Shown here piece after piece: positions 25,095 through 35,110 of a DNA stretch of 64,000 bases. The notes under the pieces were generated by a model. It worked only from the letters and a program-made list of their open reading frames with translations, was not told where the DNA came from and did not search any database. Origin of the DNA: Lachnospiraceae bacterium (GTDB lineage: Bacteria; Bacillota_A; Clostridia; Lachnospirales; Lachnospiraceae); NCBI GenBank assembly GCA_009911175.1, contig QXWX01000025.1, positions 1 to 64,000 on the forward strand, given 5' to 3'. A program made the position numbers and the translations under genes. Position 1 is the stretch's first letter. Every line of letters begins with the position of its first letter.

Positions 25095-26153
25095 ATGCTG
25101 AGACAGAACACAAAGGAAATCCGGATCGGAGACGTGGTGATCGGAGGAAATCATCCGGTGGCGATCCAGTCTATGACCAATACAAAGACCGAGGATATCA
25201 AAGGAACCGTAGAGCAGATCCACAGGCTGGAGGCGGCAGGCTGTGAGATCGTGCGCTGTACCGTTCCCACACTGGAAGCGGCTGAGGCACTGCGGGAGAT
25301 CAAAAAAAATATTCAGATCCCTCTGGTGGCGGATATCCATTTTGACTATCGGATGGCGATTGTGGCCATTGAGAACGGAGCCGACAAGATTCGGATCAAT
25401 CCGGGCAATATCGGTGGAGAGGAGCGCCTGAGGGCCGTCGTCGATAAGGCGAAGGAGCATGAGATTCCCATCCGGGTCGGCGTCAACAGCGGTTCCCTGG
25501 AAAAAACACTTTTGGAAAAATATGGTGCAGTGACGGCCGAAGGAATCGTAGAGAGCGCGCTGGATAAAGTGCGGATGATTGAGGAGATGGGGTATGATAA
25601 TCTGGTGGTCAGCATCAAATCCTCCGATGTCATGATGTGCGTGAAAGCCCACGAGTTGATCGCAGAGCAGTGTCCATATCCGCTGCATGTGGGAATCACG
25701 GAGGCAGGGACGGTCTACTCCGGAAATATCAAATCCTCGATAGGCCTTGGGATCATTCTCTATGAAGGCATCGGAAACACGATCCGGGTGTCCCTGACCG
25801 GCGATCCGTCGGAAGAGATCCGATCCGCAAAGCTGATCTTGAAGACCCTGGGGCTTCGCAAGGGCGGTATTGAGGTGGTATCCTGTCCTACCTGCGGCAG
25901 AACCCAGATCGACCTGATCGGGCTTGCAAATCAGGTGGAGAAGATGGTTCAGGAATTTCCGCTGGATCTCAAGGTAGCAGTCATGGGATGCGTCGTGAAC
26001 GGCCCGGGAGAAGCCCGGGAAGCAGATATCGGGATCGCGGGCGGCAAGGGCGAAGGACTTCTGATCAAAAAGGGAGAGGTCGTGAAAAAGGTAAAGGAAG
26101 AGGAACTTCTGGAAACGTTGCGCCGGGAATTACAGAACTGGGAAAATGAGTGA
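25095..26153 (+). CDS. ispG: 4-hydroxy-3-methylbut-2-enyl diphosphate synthase IspG
   Basis: This 352-aa iron-sulfur enzyme carries out the penultimate step of the MEP isoprenoid pathway. The TIM-barrel part includes IQSMTNTKTEDIKGT and VADIHFDYRMA. The [4Fe-4S] ligands are in VSCPTCGRTQ (CxxC, near residue 262) and MGCVVNGPGEAREADIG (near 297). Length is normal. GAAAGGAG precedes the ATG. polC follows after 15 bases, an order common in clostridia. Confidence 0.96.
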   Translation: MLRQNTKEIRIGDVVIGGNHPVAIQSMTNTKTEDIKGTVEQIHRLEAAGCEIVRCTVPTLEAAEALREIKKNIQIPLVADIHFDYRMAIVAIENGADKIRINPGNIGGEERLRAVVDKAKEHEIPIRVGVNSGSLEKTLLEKYGAVTAEGIVESALDKVRMIEEMGYDNLVVSIKSSDVMMCVKAHELIAEQCPYPLHVGITEAGTVYSGNIKSSIGLGIILYEGIGNTIRVSLTGDPSEEIRSAKLILKTLGLRKGGIEVVSCPTCGRTQIDLIGLANQVEKMVQEFPLDLKVAVMGCVVNGPGEAREADIGIAGGKGEGLLIKKGEVVKKVKEEELLETLRRELQNWENE

Positions 26154-26168
26154 CAGGAGCTGATCAAT

Positions 26169-29100
26169 TTGGAACAAGTAGGAACCGCAAAATTATTTTT
26201 TGATGTATTTCCCACTCTGAAAGTGGAGGACTCTGTCCGTATGCTGTTTTCGGATGTGGAAGTGAAGAAGATCACCACCAATTCCGCACGGGATTTTCTG
26301 CACGTTTACATATTCAGCCGCCATCTGTTTCAGAAGAAGCAGATCTGGCACATGGAGCACAAGATCAAGGAGCAGCTGTTCGGAACCTCCATGGTCCATA
26401 TTCATATAGAAGAAGAATACAGCCTGTCCGAGCAGTACACCCCCGCCGCCCTGATGGCGGAGTACCGGGAGAGCATTTCCCAGGAACTGCGGGACAGCAG
26501 CGTGCTGGCGGCCAATATGTTCGACCAGGCACAGCTTCGATTTGAGGAGGGGCAGATCTGCTGTCTGGAGCTGGCGGATACCATTGTATCCGAAGGAAGA
26601 CGGGAGCAGATCCTGGAGCTTCTGGACGAGGTGTTCAATCGGCGCTGCGGCATTCCGACCGAGTTCCGCGTCACCTACCGGGAGAAAAAGGAAAGTAAGA
26701 CACGGGAGTTTGAGGAACAGCGGATCCAGCGGGAGATCAACGCCATTTTCCAGAGGAATAAAAGTATTCACGGGGAAATGGATCCTGACGGGATGGGTTC
26801 CGGAGACCCCTCCAACGGCAGCGATTTTGCGGCGCCCTGGGAGGAACCTGGCAGTGTTTCCGGTGCTGCCTCAGACCGGGCGGGCGACTCGGATGCAGCC
26901 AGAGACCAGGGCAGGGGAACCAAAACGGCCTGGAATGCAGCAGGAGCTGCAGCCGGAAAGAACGGAACAGCAAATGGTGCCGCAGCCGGGAAAAATGGAA
27001 ATGCAAACGGAAGAAATGGAAGCGCGAACGGGACGGCTGCCGGCAGGAATGGAAGCGCGGGTGCGGCTGCTGCCGGAAAGAGCAATGCGTCGGGCAGAGG
27101 CGGCTTTTCCTATGGCCAGGGGAAAAACGGCTTTCGGAAGGACTCCGGCAGGGATTATGTGCGCCCCTTAAAGCAGGGAGACGCGCCGGGCCTGATCTAC
27201 GGAAGGGACTTTGAGGACGAGCCTTTGCGGCTGGATCAGGTGGCCACGGAGATGGGAGAGATTACTCTCCACGGCAAGGTCATCAGCTTTGAGACCCGGG
27301 AGATCCGGAATGAACGGACCATCATCATTTTTTCGATTACGGATTTTACGGATACCATTACCGTGAAAATGTTTGTCCGCAACGAACAGCTTGCAGAGTT
27401 GTTAGGCGACCTGAAAAAGGGCGCGTTTTTGAAGATCAAGGGCATCACCACCATTGACAAATATGACGGGGAGCTGACTATCGGCTCCATCACCGGGATC
27501 AAGAAGACCGGGGATTTTACCGTGTCCAGGCAGGACTTAAGCCCCATTAAGCGCGTGGAGCTCCACTGCCATACGAAAATGAGCGATATGGACGGGGTCT
27601 CCGAGGTCAAGGATATCGTAGGCCGCGCCCACAAGTGGGGGCATCCTGCCATTGCGGTCACGGACCATGGGACTGCCCAGGCATTTCCGGACGCCAACCA
27701 CTATATCGAGCGATTGGACAAGGCAGACCCGTTCAAGGTCATTTACGGTGTGGAAGGCTATGTGGTGGACGACCTGACCGAGATCGCTGTGGGCGCCGGG
27801 GAGGAAAGCCTGGATGATACCTTTGTGGTATTCGACCTGGAGACCACGGGATTCAGCGCCATCAAGGACAAGATCATCGAGATCGGGGCGGTAAAGGTAG
27901 TCAAAGGAGAGATCGTGGATTCTTTCAGTACCTTCGTCAATCCACGGCGGCCCATTCCTTTTGAGATCACCAAGCTGACCAGTATCACGGATGAGATGGT
28001 CATGGAATATCCGGACATTGAGACCATTCTGCCCCAATTTCTGGAATTTGTGGGGGACGCGGTGCTGGTGGCTCACAATGCGGGCTTTGACGTGGGATTT
28101 ATCGAGCAGAACTGCAGGTATCAGGACATTGAACCCCATTTTATCTCCGTGGATACCGTCGCCCTGGCCCGGGTACTGCTGCCCACTTTATCAAAATATA
28201 AGCTGAATGTGGTGGCAAAAGCGCTGAACATTTCCCTGGAAAATCATCACCGGGCGGTGGATGACGCGGGAGCCACGGCAGAGATTTTTGTAAAGTTCGT
28301 GCAGATGCTCAAAGACAGAGACATTACCACCCTGAAAGGCATCAACCAGTTTGGAAATACCAACGAGGACGCGATCCGCAAGCTCCCCACCTACCATATT
28401 ATCATCTTGGTGAAAAATGACATCGGCCGTTATAACCTGTACCAGCTGATCTCTGCCTCCAACCTGAAATATTTTGCCCGTCGGCCCAGGATTCCGAAAA
28501 GCCTGCTGAACCAGCACAGGGAAGGGCTGATCATCGGAAGCGCCTGCGAGGCCGGAGAACTGTTTCAGGCGATCCTGAATCAAAAATCCCAGGAGACCAT
28601 CGCTAAGCTGGCGGATTTTTATGATTATTATGAGATCCAGCCCCTGGGGAACAACCATTTCATGCTGGAGAGCGAAAAGCTGCCGGACATTCAGACCGAG
28701 GAGGATCTGAAAAATTTAAACCGTCAGATCCTGGAGCTGGGAGACCAGTTTAAAAAGCCGGTTGTGGCCACCTGCGACGTGCATTTCCTGGATCCGGAGG
28801 ACGAGGTGTACCGCCGGATCATCATGGCCGGAAAGGGGTTCAGCGACGCGGACAATCAGGCCCCGCTGTATCTGCGGACAACCGAGGAAATGCTGGGGGA
28901 ATTTGAATATCTGGGTTCCGCGAAGGCCTATGAGGTGGTGGTGGAAAATTCCAACAAGATCGCGGCCATGGTGGAGAAGATCGCACCGGTGAACCCCAAC
29001 AAGTGCCCGCCGGTCATCCAGGATTCGGACCAGAAGCTGCGGGATATCTGCTACAAAAAGGCCCACGAGGTCTACGGGGACGATCTGCCGGTGCAGGTGT

Positions 29101-30938
29101 CCTCCCGGCTGGAAAGAGAATTGAATTCCATCATTTCCAACGGCTACGCGGTGATGTATATCATTGCCCAGAAGCTGGTGTGGAAATCCGTTGCGGACGG
29201 CTACCTGGTGGGCTCCCGGGGATCGGTAGGCTCCTCCTTTGTAGCCACCATGGCGGGAATCACGGAGGTAAATCCCTTAAGCCCTCACTATTATTGTAAA
29301 AAATGCCATTACAGCGAGTTTGAGTCGGAGGAAGTGAAGGCTTATTCTGGCTGCTGCGGATTTGATATGCCGGATAAGATCTGCCCGGACTGCGGGAAAA
29401 TGCTTGTCAAGGACGGATATGACATTCCGTTCGAGACGTTCCTGGGCTTCAAGGGGGATAAGGAGCCGGATATTGACCTGAATTTCTCCGGGGACTACCA
29501 GTCCAAGGCCCACAAGTACACAGAGGTGCTGTTCGGGGAAGGCTATACCTTCAAGGCCGGGACCATCGGCACGCTGGCGGACAAGACGGCCTATGGATAT
29601 GTACGCCGGTATTATGAGGAGAAGAACCAGCGGAAGCGGAAATGTGAGATCGAGCGGATCAGCCAGGGTTGCACCGGAGTGCGCAGAAGCACGGGCCAGC
29701 ATCCGGGCGGGATCGTGGTGCTGCCCCACGGCCATAATATCAATGAATTTACTCCGGTGCAGCATCCGGCAAATGATGTGACCACAGACATCGTGACCAC
29801 CCATTTTGACTACCATTCCATTGACCACAACCTGCTGAAGCTGGACATCCTGGGACACGATGATCCTACCATGATCAAGATGCTGGAGGAATACATTACC
29901 TCGGAATCCCTGGAAAATGACTACAATGAGGAGCACCCCTTTGTGGCCACCCAGATCCCTCTGGACGACCAGGAGGTATTATCCCTGTTCCACGGCACCC
30001 AGGCCCTGGGGATCAAGCCGGAGGACATCGAAGGATGCAAGCTGGGGTGCTTAGGCATTCCGGAATTTGGAACCGATTTTGCCATGAGCATGGTCATTGA
30101 GGCCAATCCCCAGTCTCTGTCGGATCTGATCCGGCTGGCGGGATTGTCCCACGGAACCGACGTATGGCTGGGAAATGCCCAGGATCTGATCCGTTCCGGT
30201 ACGGCCACCATTTCCACGGCCATCTGTACTCGTGACGATATTATGATCTACCTGATCAACCAGGGCGTGGACAGCGCGCTGTCCTTTACCATCATGGAAA
30301 GCGTCCGGAAGGGAAAGGGGCTCAAAGACGAATGGATCGCGGCCATGAAGGAAAAAAATGTGCCGGACTGGTATATCGGGTCCTGCAAAAAGATCAAGTA
30401 CATGTTCCCGAAAGCCCATGCGGCCGCCTATGTCATGATGGCGTACCGGATCGCGTACTGCAAGATCAACTATCCGCTGGCCTATTACGGGGCGTATTTC
30501 AGCATCCGGGCGGATGCCTTTTCCTATGAGCTGATGTGCCAGGGGAAGGAGAAGCTGAACTACTACATCAAGGATTATAAAAAACGGTCGGATACACTGA
30601 CCAACAAGGAGCAGGATACTTTGAAGGACATGCGCCTTGTGCAGGAAATGTATGCCCGGGGGCTGGATTTTACGCCCATTGACCTGTACCGGGCCAAGGC
30701 GAAGCAGTTCCAGATCGTGGACGGGAAGCTGATGCCCTCCTTCGCCAGCATCGAAGGCATGGGGGAAAAAGCGGCGGAAGCGGTGGAGCTGGCGGCCAAG
30801 GACGGAGCATTTCTGTCTCTGGATGACTTCCGGGAGCGGACCAAAGTCAGCGTGACCGTGATCGACCTGATGTCGGATCTGGGGCTCTTCGGAGACCTGC
30901 CCCAGAGCAACCAGCTGTCGTTGTTTGACCTGGCATAA
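26169..30938 (+). CDS. polC: DNA polymerase III alpha subunit, PolC type
   Basis: This 1,589-aa replicative polymerase with built-in 3'-5' exonuclease starts at TTG (26169) behind AGGAG at 26156-26160. In order: N-terminal domains (1 to about 195); a low-complexity insert (about 197-335) of repeated KNG/NGSA/AAGK units; an OB fold (about 355-455); a PHP domain with ELHCHTKMSDMDG (about 463); an exonuclease beginning VFDLETTGF (about 553) with HNAGFDVGF and HRAVDDAG; and the polymerase core with GSRGSVGSSF and PDIDLNFSGDY (about 1100). It then has the thumb and a C-terminal HhH/beta-binding part ending QLSLFDLA. PolC is usually near 1,430-1,460 aa; most of the excess is the Gly/Ala/Asn insert. 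Confidence 0.97.
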   Translation: MEQVGTAKLFFDVFPTLKVEDSVRMLFSDVEVKKITTNSARDFLHVYIFSRHLFQKKQIWHMEHKIKEQLFGTSMVHIHIEEEYSLSEQYTPAALMAEYRESISQELRDSSVLAANMFDQAQLRFEEGQICCLELADTIVSEGRREQILELLDEVFNRRCGIPTEFRVTYREKKESKTREFEEQRIQREINAIFQRNKSIHGEMDPDGMGSGDPSNGSDFAAPWEEPGSVSGAASDRAGDSDAARDQGRGTKTAWNAAGAAAGKNGTANGAAAGKNGNANGRNGSANGTAAGRNGSAGAAAAGKSNASGRGGFSYGQGKNGFRKDSGRDYVRPLKQGDAPGLIYGRDFEDEPLRLDQVATEMGEITLHGKVISFETREIRNERTIIIFSITDFTDTITVKMFVRNEQLAELLGDLKKGAFLKIKGITTIDKYDGELTIGSITGIKKTGDFTVSRQDLSPIKRVELHCHTKMSDMDGVSEVKDIVGRAHKWGHPAIAVTDHGTAQAFPDANHYIERLDKADPFKVIYGVEGYVVDDLTEIAVGAGEESLDDTFVVFDLETTGFSAIKDKIIEIGAVKVVKGEIVDSFSTFVNPRRPIPFEITKLTSITDEMVMEYPDIETILPQFLEFVGDAVLVAHNAGFDVGFIEQNCRYQDIEPHFISVDTVALARVLLPTLSKYKLNVVAKALNISLENHHRAVDDAGATAEIFVKFVQMLKDRDITTLKGINQFGNTNEDAIRKLPTYHIIILVKNDIGRYNLYQLISASNLKYFARRPRIPKSLLNQHREGLIIGSACEAGELFQAILNQKSQETIAKLADFYDYYEIQPLGNNHFMLESEKLPDIQTEEDLKNLNRQILELGDQFKKPVVATCDVHFLDPEDEVYRRIIMAGKGFSDADNQAPLYLRTTEEMLGEFEYLGSAKAYEVVVENSNKIAAMVEKIAPVNPNKCPPVIQDSDQKLRDICYKKAHEVYGDDLPVQVSSRLERELNSIISNGYAVMYIIAQKLVWKSVADGYLVGSRGSVGSSFVATMAGITEVNPLSPHYYCKKCHYSEFESEEVKAYSGCCGFDMPDKICPDCGKMLVKDGYDIPFETFLGFKGDKEPDIDLNFSGDYQSKAHKYTEVLFGEGYTFKAGTIGTLADKTAYGYVRRYYEEKNQRKRKCEIERISQGCTGVRRSTGQHPGGIVVLPHGHNINEFTPVQHPANDVTTDIVTTHFDYHSIDHNLLKLDILGHDDPTMIKMLEEYITSESLENDYNEEHPFVATQIPLDDQEVLSLFHGTQALGIKPEDIEGCKLGCLGIPEFGTDFAMSMVIEANPQSLSDLIRLAGLSHGTDVWLGNAQDLIRSGTATISTAICTRDDIMIYLINQGVDSALSFTIMESVRKGKGLKDEWIAAMKEKNVPDWYIGSCKKIKYMFPKAHAAAYVMMAYRIAYCKINYPLAYYGAYFSIRADAFSYELMCQGKEKLNYYIKDYKKRSDTLTNKEQDTLKDMRLVQEMYARGLDFTPIDLYRAKAKQFQIVDGKLMPSFASIEGMGEKAAEAVELAAKDGAFLSLDDFRERTKVSVTVIDLMSDLGLFGDLPQSNQLSLFDLA

Positions 30939-30976
30939 AAAAGCTCGAATCCGGATATTGCACAAAAAACTTAGGC

Positions 30977-31005
30977 TTGTAAACAGGATAGTAAAATGAT
31001 ATGAT
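30977..31005 (+). promoter_or_regulatory. glyA promoter
   Basis: TTGTAA (30977-30982), 17 bases, TATGAT (31000-31005). The leader to the ATG at 31088 is about 75 bases and shows no strong structure. Confidence 0.7.
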
Positions 31006-31087
31006 GTGAATGCTGCAACAATATTTTTTGGAATGCAGTGTATGTTTGCATATGGATTCTAATTCGAGAGATGTGGAGGAAACGAGA

Positions 31088-32323
31088 ATGTACGATTTTG
31101 AAGAGATCAGGAAAACAGACGGTGAGATCGCGGATGCCATCCGGGCGGAGATGGACCGTCAGAATTCTCATATCGAGCTGATCGCGTCTGAGAACTGGGT
31201 GAGCCAGGCTGTGATGGCGGCGATGGGAAGCCCCCTGACCAACAAATACGCGGAAGGCTATCCGGGGAAGAGATATTACGGCGGATGCCAGTGCGTGGAT
31301 GTGGTAGAGGATATCGCCAGGGAGCGGGCAAAGAAGCTGTTCGGCTGTGAATATGTCAACGTGCAGCCCCATTCCGGAGCCCAGGCGAATATGGCGGCCA
31401 TGTTCGCCATGTTAGAACCGGGAGACAAGATCATGGGAATGAACCTGGATCACGGCGGACACCTGACCCACGGCTCTCCGGTGAACCTGTCCGGAAAATA
31501 TTTTGACGTGACCTTTTACGGTGTAAATGATAACGGCGTAATCGACTACGACAATGTATTAAAGATCGCGAAGGAGTGCCGTCCGAAGCTGATCGTGGCG
31601 GGGGCCAGCGCATATGCCAGAACCATTGACTTCAAAAGGTTCCGCGAGATCGCGGATGAAGTGGGCGCTTACCTGATGGTGGATATTGCCCATATCGCCG
31701 GCCTGGTTGCCACAGGACTGCATCCAAGCCCGATCCCCTATGCTCATGTGACCACCACCACGACCCACAAGACCCTTCGGGGGCCAAGGGGAGGCATGAT
31801 CCTGAGCAGCGAGGAGATGAATAAAAAGTTCAACTTTAATAAGGCCGTGTTCCCGGGAACACAGGGAGGTCCGCTGATGCATGTGATCGCGGCCAAGGCA
31901 GTCTGCTTCCAGGAGGCGCTGCAGCCGGAATACAAGGCCTATATGGAACAGGTCGTAAAGAATGCGAAGGCACTGTGCAAAAACCTGCAGGCACGGGGAA
32001 TCAAGATCGTATCCGGAGATACGGACAACCACCTGATGCTGGTAGACCTGACGGAAAAGGATCTCAGCGGAAAAGAGTTGGAGAAGCGTCTGGATGATGC
32101 CCATGTAACGGCAAATAAAAATACCATTCCCAATGACCCCCGCTCTCCGTTCGTGACAAGTGGTGTGAGACTGGGGACTCCGGCCGTGACGACCCGCGGC
32201 ATGGTGGAAGAGGATATGGAAAAGATCGCGGAGATCATTTCCCTGGTGATCGAGAGCGAAGATAACGTGGAGAAGGCGAAAGCCATGGTGGCGGAGCTGA
32301 CTGCAAAGTATCCGCTATGCTAA
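31088..32323 (+). CDS. glyA: serine hydroxymethyltransferase
   Basis: This 411-aa PLP enzyme interconverts serine and glycine with tetrahydrofolate and supplies one-carbon units. The ATG at 31088 follows GAGGAAACG. Diagnostic stretches are [70 protein letters not shown] and the PLP-lysine region [14 protein letters not shown]. Length is normal. It is a single gene with its own promoter and a very strong terminator. Confidence 0.97.
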   Translation: MYDFEEIRKTDGEIADAIRAEMDRQNSHIELIASENWVSQAVMAAMGSPLTNKYAEGYPGKRYYGGCQCVDVVEDIARERAKKLFGCEYVNVQPHSGAQANMAAMFAMLEPGDKIMGMNLDHGGHLTHGSPVNLSGKYFDVTFYGVNDNGVIDYDNVLKIAKECRPKLIVAGASAYARTIDFKRFREIADEVGAYLMVDIAHIAGLVATGLHPSPIPYAHVTTTTTHKTLRGPRGGMILSSEEMNKKFNFNKAVFPGTQGGPLMHVIAAKAVCFQEALQPEYKAYMEQVVKNAKALCKNLQARGIKIVSGDTDNHLMLVDLTEKDLSGKELEKRLDDAHVTANKNTIPNDPRSPFVTSGVRLGTPAVTTRGMVEEDMEKIAEIISLVIESEDNVEKAKAMVAELTAKYPLC

Positions 32324-32354
32324 TATAAAGATATTTAAAATGATAGTCTGAGTT

Positions 32355-32398
32355 GGGGCTGCGGGGAAATAATATTTCCCCGCAGCCCCGAGCGTTTT
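32355..32398 (+). terminator. glyA terminator
   Basis: A perfect 16-bp stem (32355-32370 with 32374-32389) has a 3-base loop, with a short T-run at 32395-32398. It also ends at the stop codon of the LysR remnant on the other strand. Confidence 0.75.
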
Positions 32399-32528
32399 AG
32401 CTTTCATTCTGTTCGATTAGTACAGCATTGCGAATCTGCTCCACAAATAATCTTACCGGTTTGGAATAAACCTGATGCCGTTTCCAGATGATATTCAGCT
32501 GTCCTGTGGCAGAAGGATTAATCTCACT
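32397..32528 (-). pseudogene. LysR-type regulator, C-terminal remnant
   Basis: The minus strand reads EINPSATGQLNIIWKRHQVYSKPVRLFVEQIRNAVL and ends at a TAA (32397-32399), with an in-frame stop just upstream. The pattern of a short strand, W-K-R-H, then a final amphipathic helix resembles the last ~45 residues of LysR-family effector domains. No HTH, start codon or ribosome binding site remains. It appears to be the tail of a deleted regulator gene. Confidence 0.55.
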
Positions 32529-32561
32529 TTACACGAACAAAAGTTTGTAAAGAGAAAAGAC

Positions 32562-32590
32562 TTGACAACACATTTTTTTTCGGTTAAGAT
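32562..32590 (+). promoter_or_regulatory. ylxM-ffh promoter
   Basis: TTGACA (32562-32567), 17 bases, TAAGAT (32585-32590). The ribosome binding site AGAGGTG lies only a few bases after the expected start, so the leader is very short. Confidence 0.75.
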
Positions 32591-32607
32591 AGCAGAGGTG
32601 ATGAGCA

Positions 32608-32958
32608 ATGGATGAGATTTTACAACAGGCACTGCTGTATGATTTTTATGGAGAGCTTCTCAATGACCACCAGAAGGAGATTTATGAGCAGTTTATCCTG
32701 GAGGATCTTTCCTTAAGCGAGATTGCGGAAGCGGAAGGGATCAGCAGGCAGGGGGTTCATGACCTGGTGAAGCGATGTCAGAAGGCTTTGGAAGGATATG
32801 AGACCAGGCTGCATCTGGTCAGACGGTTCCTCTCCATCAAGGAGAAGGTCCGTGAGATGGAGACGCTTCTGGATACCGCCGAACTGACGAAGGAGAACCA
32901 GGGAGAGTTGCGGCGGCAGTTCCGGGAGCTTTCTGATTCGATCCTGGAAGTGCTGTAG
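32608..32958 (+). CDS. ylxM: YlxM family DNA-binding protein (SRP operon)
   Basis: This 116-aa protein of the UPF0122 family resembles sigma-factor region 4: YEQFILEDLSLSEIAEAEGISRQGVHDLVKRCQKALEGYE (about residues 30-70). It is nearly always encoded just before ffh. In streptococci the YlxM protein binds SRP RNA and stimulates the SRP GTPases. It leads the ffh operon, with ffh 146 bp downstream. Confidence 0.92.
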   Translation: MDEILQQALLYDFYGELLNDHQKEIYEQFILEDLSLSEIAEAEGISRQGVHDLVKRCQKALEGYETRLHLVRRFLSIKEKVREMETLLDTAELTKENQGELRRQFRELSDSILEVL

Positions 32959-33104
32959 GATTGCCGCATGCCCGTCAGGAAAAAGGATGCTGCATGTACC
33001 GCACGATCCATACAATAACCTGGAAACCGCAGGAACACAGAAGATTTCAGTGACTGATCATGTATAGAAATGTTCATCCGACAGGATGACAGAGGAGTTG
33101 GACA

Positions 33105-34463
33105 ATGGCATTTGACAGCTTAACGGAAAAACTTCAAAACGTATTTAAAAATCTCCGCAGCAAGGGACGGCTCACCGAGGAGGATGTAAAGGCGGCCTTA
33201 AAGGAAGTCAAGATGGCGCTTCTGGAGGCGGATGTCAACTTCAAGGTGGTCAAGGGATTCGTCAAGGATGTCCAGGAGAGGGCCATCGGGCAGGACGTGA
33301 TGAACGGACTGAATCCGGGCCAGATGGTCATCAAGATCGTGAATGAAGAGCTGGTGTCCCTGATGGGCTCGGAGACCACCGAGATCCGGCAGCAGCCGGG
33401 GAGTGCCGCGACTGTGATCATGATGGCAGGCCTCCAGGGCGCAGGTAAGACGACTACCACGGCAAAGCTTGCGGGCAAGTTCAAGCTGAAGGGCAAAAAG
33501 CCGCTTCTGGTGGCATGCGATGTATACAGGCCCGCCGCTATCAAGCAGCTGCAGATCAACGGAGAGAAGCAGGGCGTAGAGGTCTTTTCCATGGGCGACA
33601 AGGTGAAGCCTGCGGATATCGCGAAGGCGGCGCTGGAGCATGGAGCAAAGAACGGCAACAACATCATCATTCTGGATACGGCCGGCCGGCTCCATATCGA
33701 TGAAGATATGATGGCCGAACTTCAGGAGATCAAGGAAGCAGTCACCGTACACCAGACGATCTTGGTGGTAGACGCCATGACCGGGCAGGATGCGGTCAAC
33801 GTAGCAAAAAGCTTCCATGAAAAGATAGGGATTGATGGCGTAATCGTCACCAAGCTGGACGGCGATACCCGAGGCGGCGCCGCGCTGTCCATCAAGGCCG
33901 TGACCGGAAGGCCTATCCTCTATGTGGGTATGGGCGAGAAGCTTTCTGACCTGGAGCAGTTTTATCCGGATCGGATGGCATCCCGGATCCTGGGCATGGG
34001 CGATGTCCTGACGCTGATCGAAAAGGCGGGGGCAGAGCTGGACGAGGAAAAGGCCCGGAAGATGACGGAAAAGATGAAGAAAGCCCAGTTTGATTATGAG
34101 GACTATCTGGAAAGCATGAACCAGATGAAGAAAATGGGCGGACTTTCCGGTGTCATGAGCATGATGCCGGGGCTGGGAGGAGCCATGGGCGGCAGGTCGA
34201 AAATGCCGGATCTGGATTCCGAAGAGAATGAGAAGCGGATGGCCAGGATGGAGGCCATGATCTATTCCATGACGCCGGAGGAACGGCGCAATCCGGATCT
34301 CATCAATCTTCCGAGAAAGCATAGGATCGCAAAGGGTGCCGGAGTGGATATCTCAGAGGTGAACCGCATGGTGAAGCAGTTCAACGAAACCCGGAAGATG
34401 ATGAAGAAGCTTCCGGGACTTATGGGCGGTGGTAAAAAAGGCAGGTTTCGGCTTCCTTTTTAA
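33105..34463 (+). CDS. ffh: signal recognition particle protein Ffh
   Basis: This 452-aa SRP54 homologue delivers ribosome-nascent chain complexes to FtsY. The N domain covers about 1-85. The GTPase domain has G1 GLQGAGKTTTTAKLAGK (about 105), LDTAGRLHID, and TKLDGDTRGGAALS (about 248). The methionine-rich M domain (about 300-445) binds SRP RNA and signal peptides, with MARMEAMIYSMTPEERRNP and a Gly/Met-rich linker. Length is normal. The ribosomal genes follow on the same strand. Confidence 0.97.
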   Translation: MAFDSLTEKLQNVFKNLRSKGRLTEEDVKAALKEVKMALLEADVNFKVVKGFVKDVQERAIGQDVMNGLNPGQMVIKIVNEELVSLMGSETTEIRQQPGSAATVIMMAGLQGAGKTTTTAKLAGKFKLKGKKPLLVACDVYRPAAIKQLQINGEKQGVEVFSMGDKVKPADIAKAALEHGAKNGNNIIILDTAGRLHIDEDMMAELQEIKEAVTVHQTILVVDAMTGQDAVNVAKSFHEKIGIDGVIVTKLDGDTRGGAALSIKAVTGRPILYVGMGEKLSDLEQFYPDRMASRILGMGDVLTLIEKAGAELDEEKARKMTEKMKKAQFDYEDYLESMNQMKKMGGLSGVMSMMPGLGGAMGGRSKMPDLDSEENEKRMARMEAMIYSMTPEERRNPDLINLPRKHRIAKGAGVDISEVNRMVKQFNETRKMMKKLPGLMGGGKKGRFRLPF

Positions 34464-34564
34464 CACATAAATGATCTGGCAGTCAGACCTCTGGTTTTGA
34501 CCGGCGGATCGAAAAAGAATATGACAAACAAAAATAAAAACAAGAAAGAATGAGGTGCAAGACA

Positions 34565-34810
34565 ATGGCAGTAAAGATCAGGTTAAAGAGAATGGGAAAG
34601 AAGAAGGCTCCTTTTTATAGAATCGTTGTAGCGGATTCCAGATCCCCGAGAGACGGCAAGTTCATTGAGGAGATCGGAACCTACGACCCGAACCAGGAGC
34701 CCAGCCTGTTCAAGGTGAATGAAGACGCGGCCAAGAAGTGGCTGAACAACGGCGCGCAGCCGACAGAGGTTGTAGGCAAGCTGTTCAAACTGGCAGGAAT
34801 TGAAAAATAA
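34565..34810 (+). CDS. rpsP: 30S ribosomal protein S16
   Basis: This is an 81-aa protein starting [20 protein letters not shown], the standard S16 N-terminus. GAGGTG lies at 34551-34556; five codons upstream of this Met are not part of S16. It has the family motif [21 protein letters not shown]. It belongs to the rpsP-khpA-rimM-trmD-rplS order conserved in Firmicutes. Confidence 0.97.
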   Translation: MAVKIRLKRMGKKKAPFYRIVVADSRSPRDGKFIEEIGTYDPNQEPSLFKVNEDAAKKWLNNGAQPTEVVGKLFKLAGIEK

Positions 34811-34863
34811 TCGAATCTGTACTGAACAGAGACAAAGAATCTGATCCGCGGAGGTACGCGCGC

Positions 34864-35094
34864 ATGAAAGAATTAGTAGAAGTAATCATCAAAGCATTGG
34901 TGGACAACCCGGACGGCGTTACCGTTACGGAAAGACAGGACGGCAGGACGACTGTCCTGGAGGTTCGTGTTGCGGACGGTGACATGGGAAAGGTCATCGG
35001 CAAGCAGGGACGTATTGCCAAGGCGATCCGTTCCGTTGTCAAGGCGGCTGCGGCCAGGGATGACAAACGAGTGGTTGTGGACATTATCCAATAG
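34864..35094 (+). CDS. khpA: KH-domain RNA-binding protein KhpA
   Basis: This 76-aa single KH domain protein has the GxxG loop in VIGKQGRIAKAIRSVVKAAA (about residues 43-62). KhpA pairs with KhpB (Jag) and binds many RNAs. GGAGG lies 9 bases before the ATG. It sits between rpsP and rimM as in most Firmicutes. Confidence 0.94.
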   Translation: MKELVEVIIKALVDNPDGVTVTERQDGRTTVLEVRVADGDMGKVIGKQGRIAKAIRSVVKAAAARDDKRVVVDIIQ

Positions 35095-35110
35095 GAGCGC
35101 AGTAAAGTTG

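Noticed and set aside
26930..27110. Tandem repeats in polC as a CRISPR or satellite array
   Set aside because: Units are short, degenerate and in frame with PolC, with no spacers or conserved repeat length; they encode a flexible linker.
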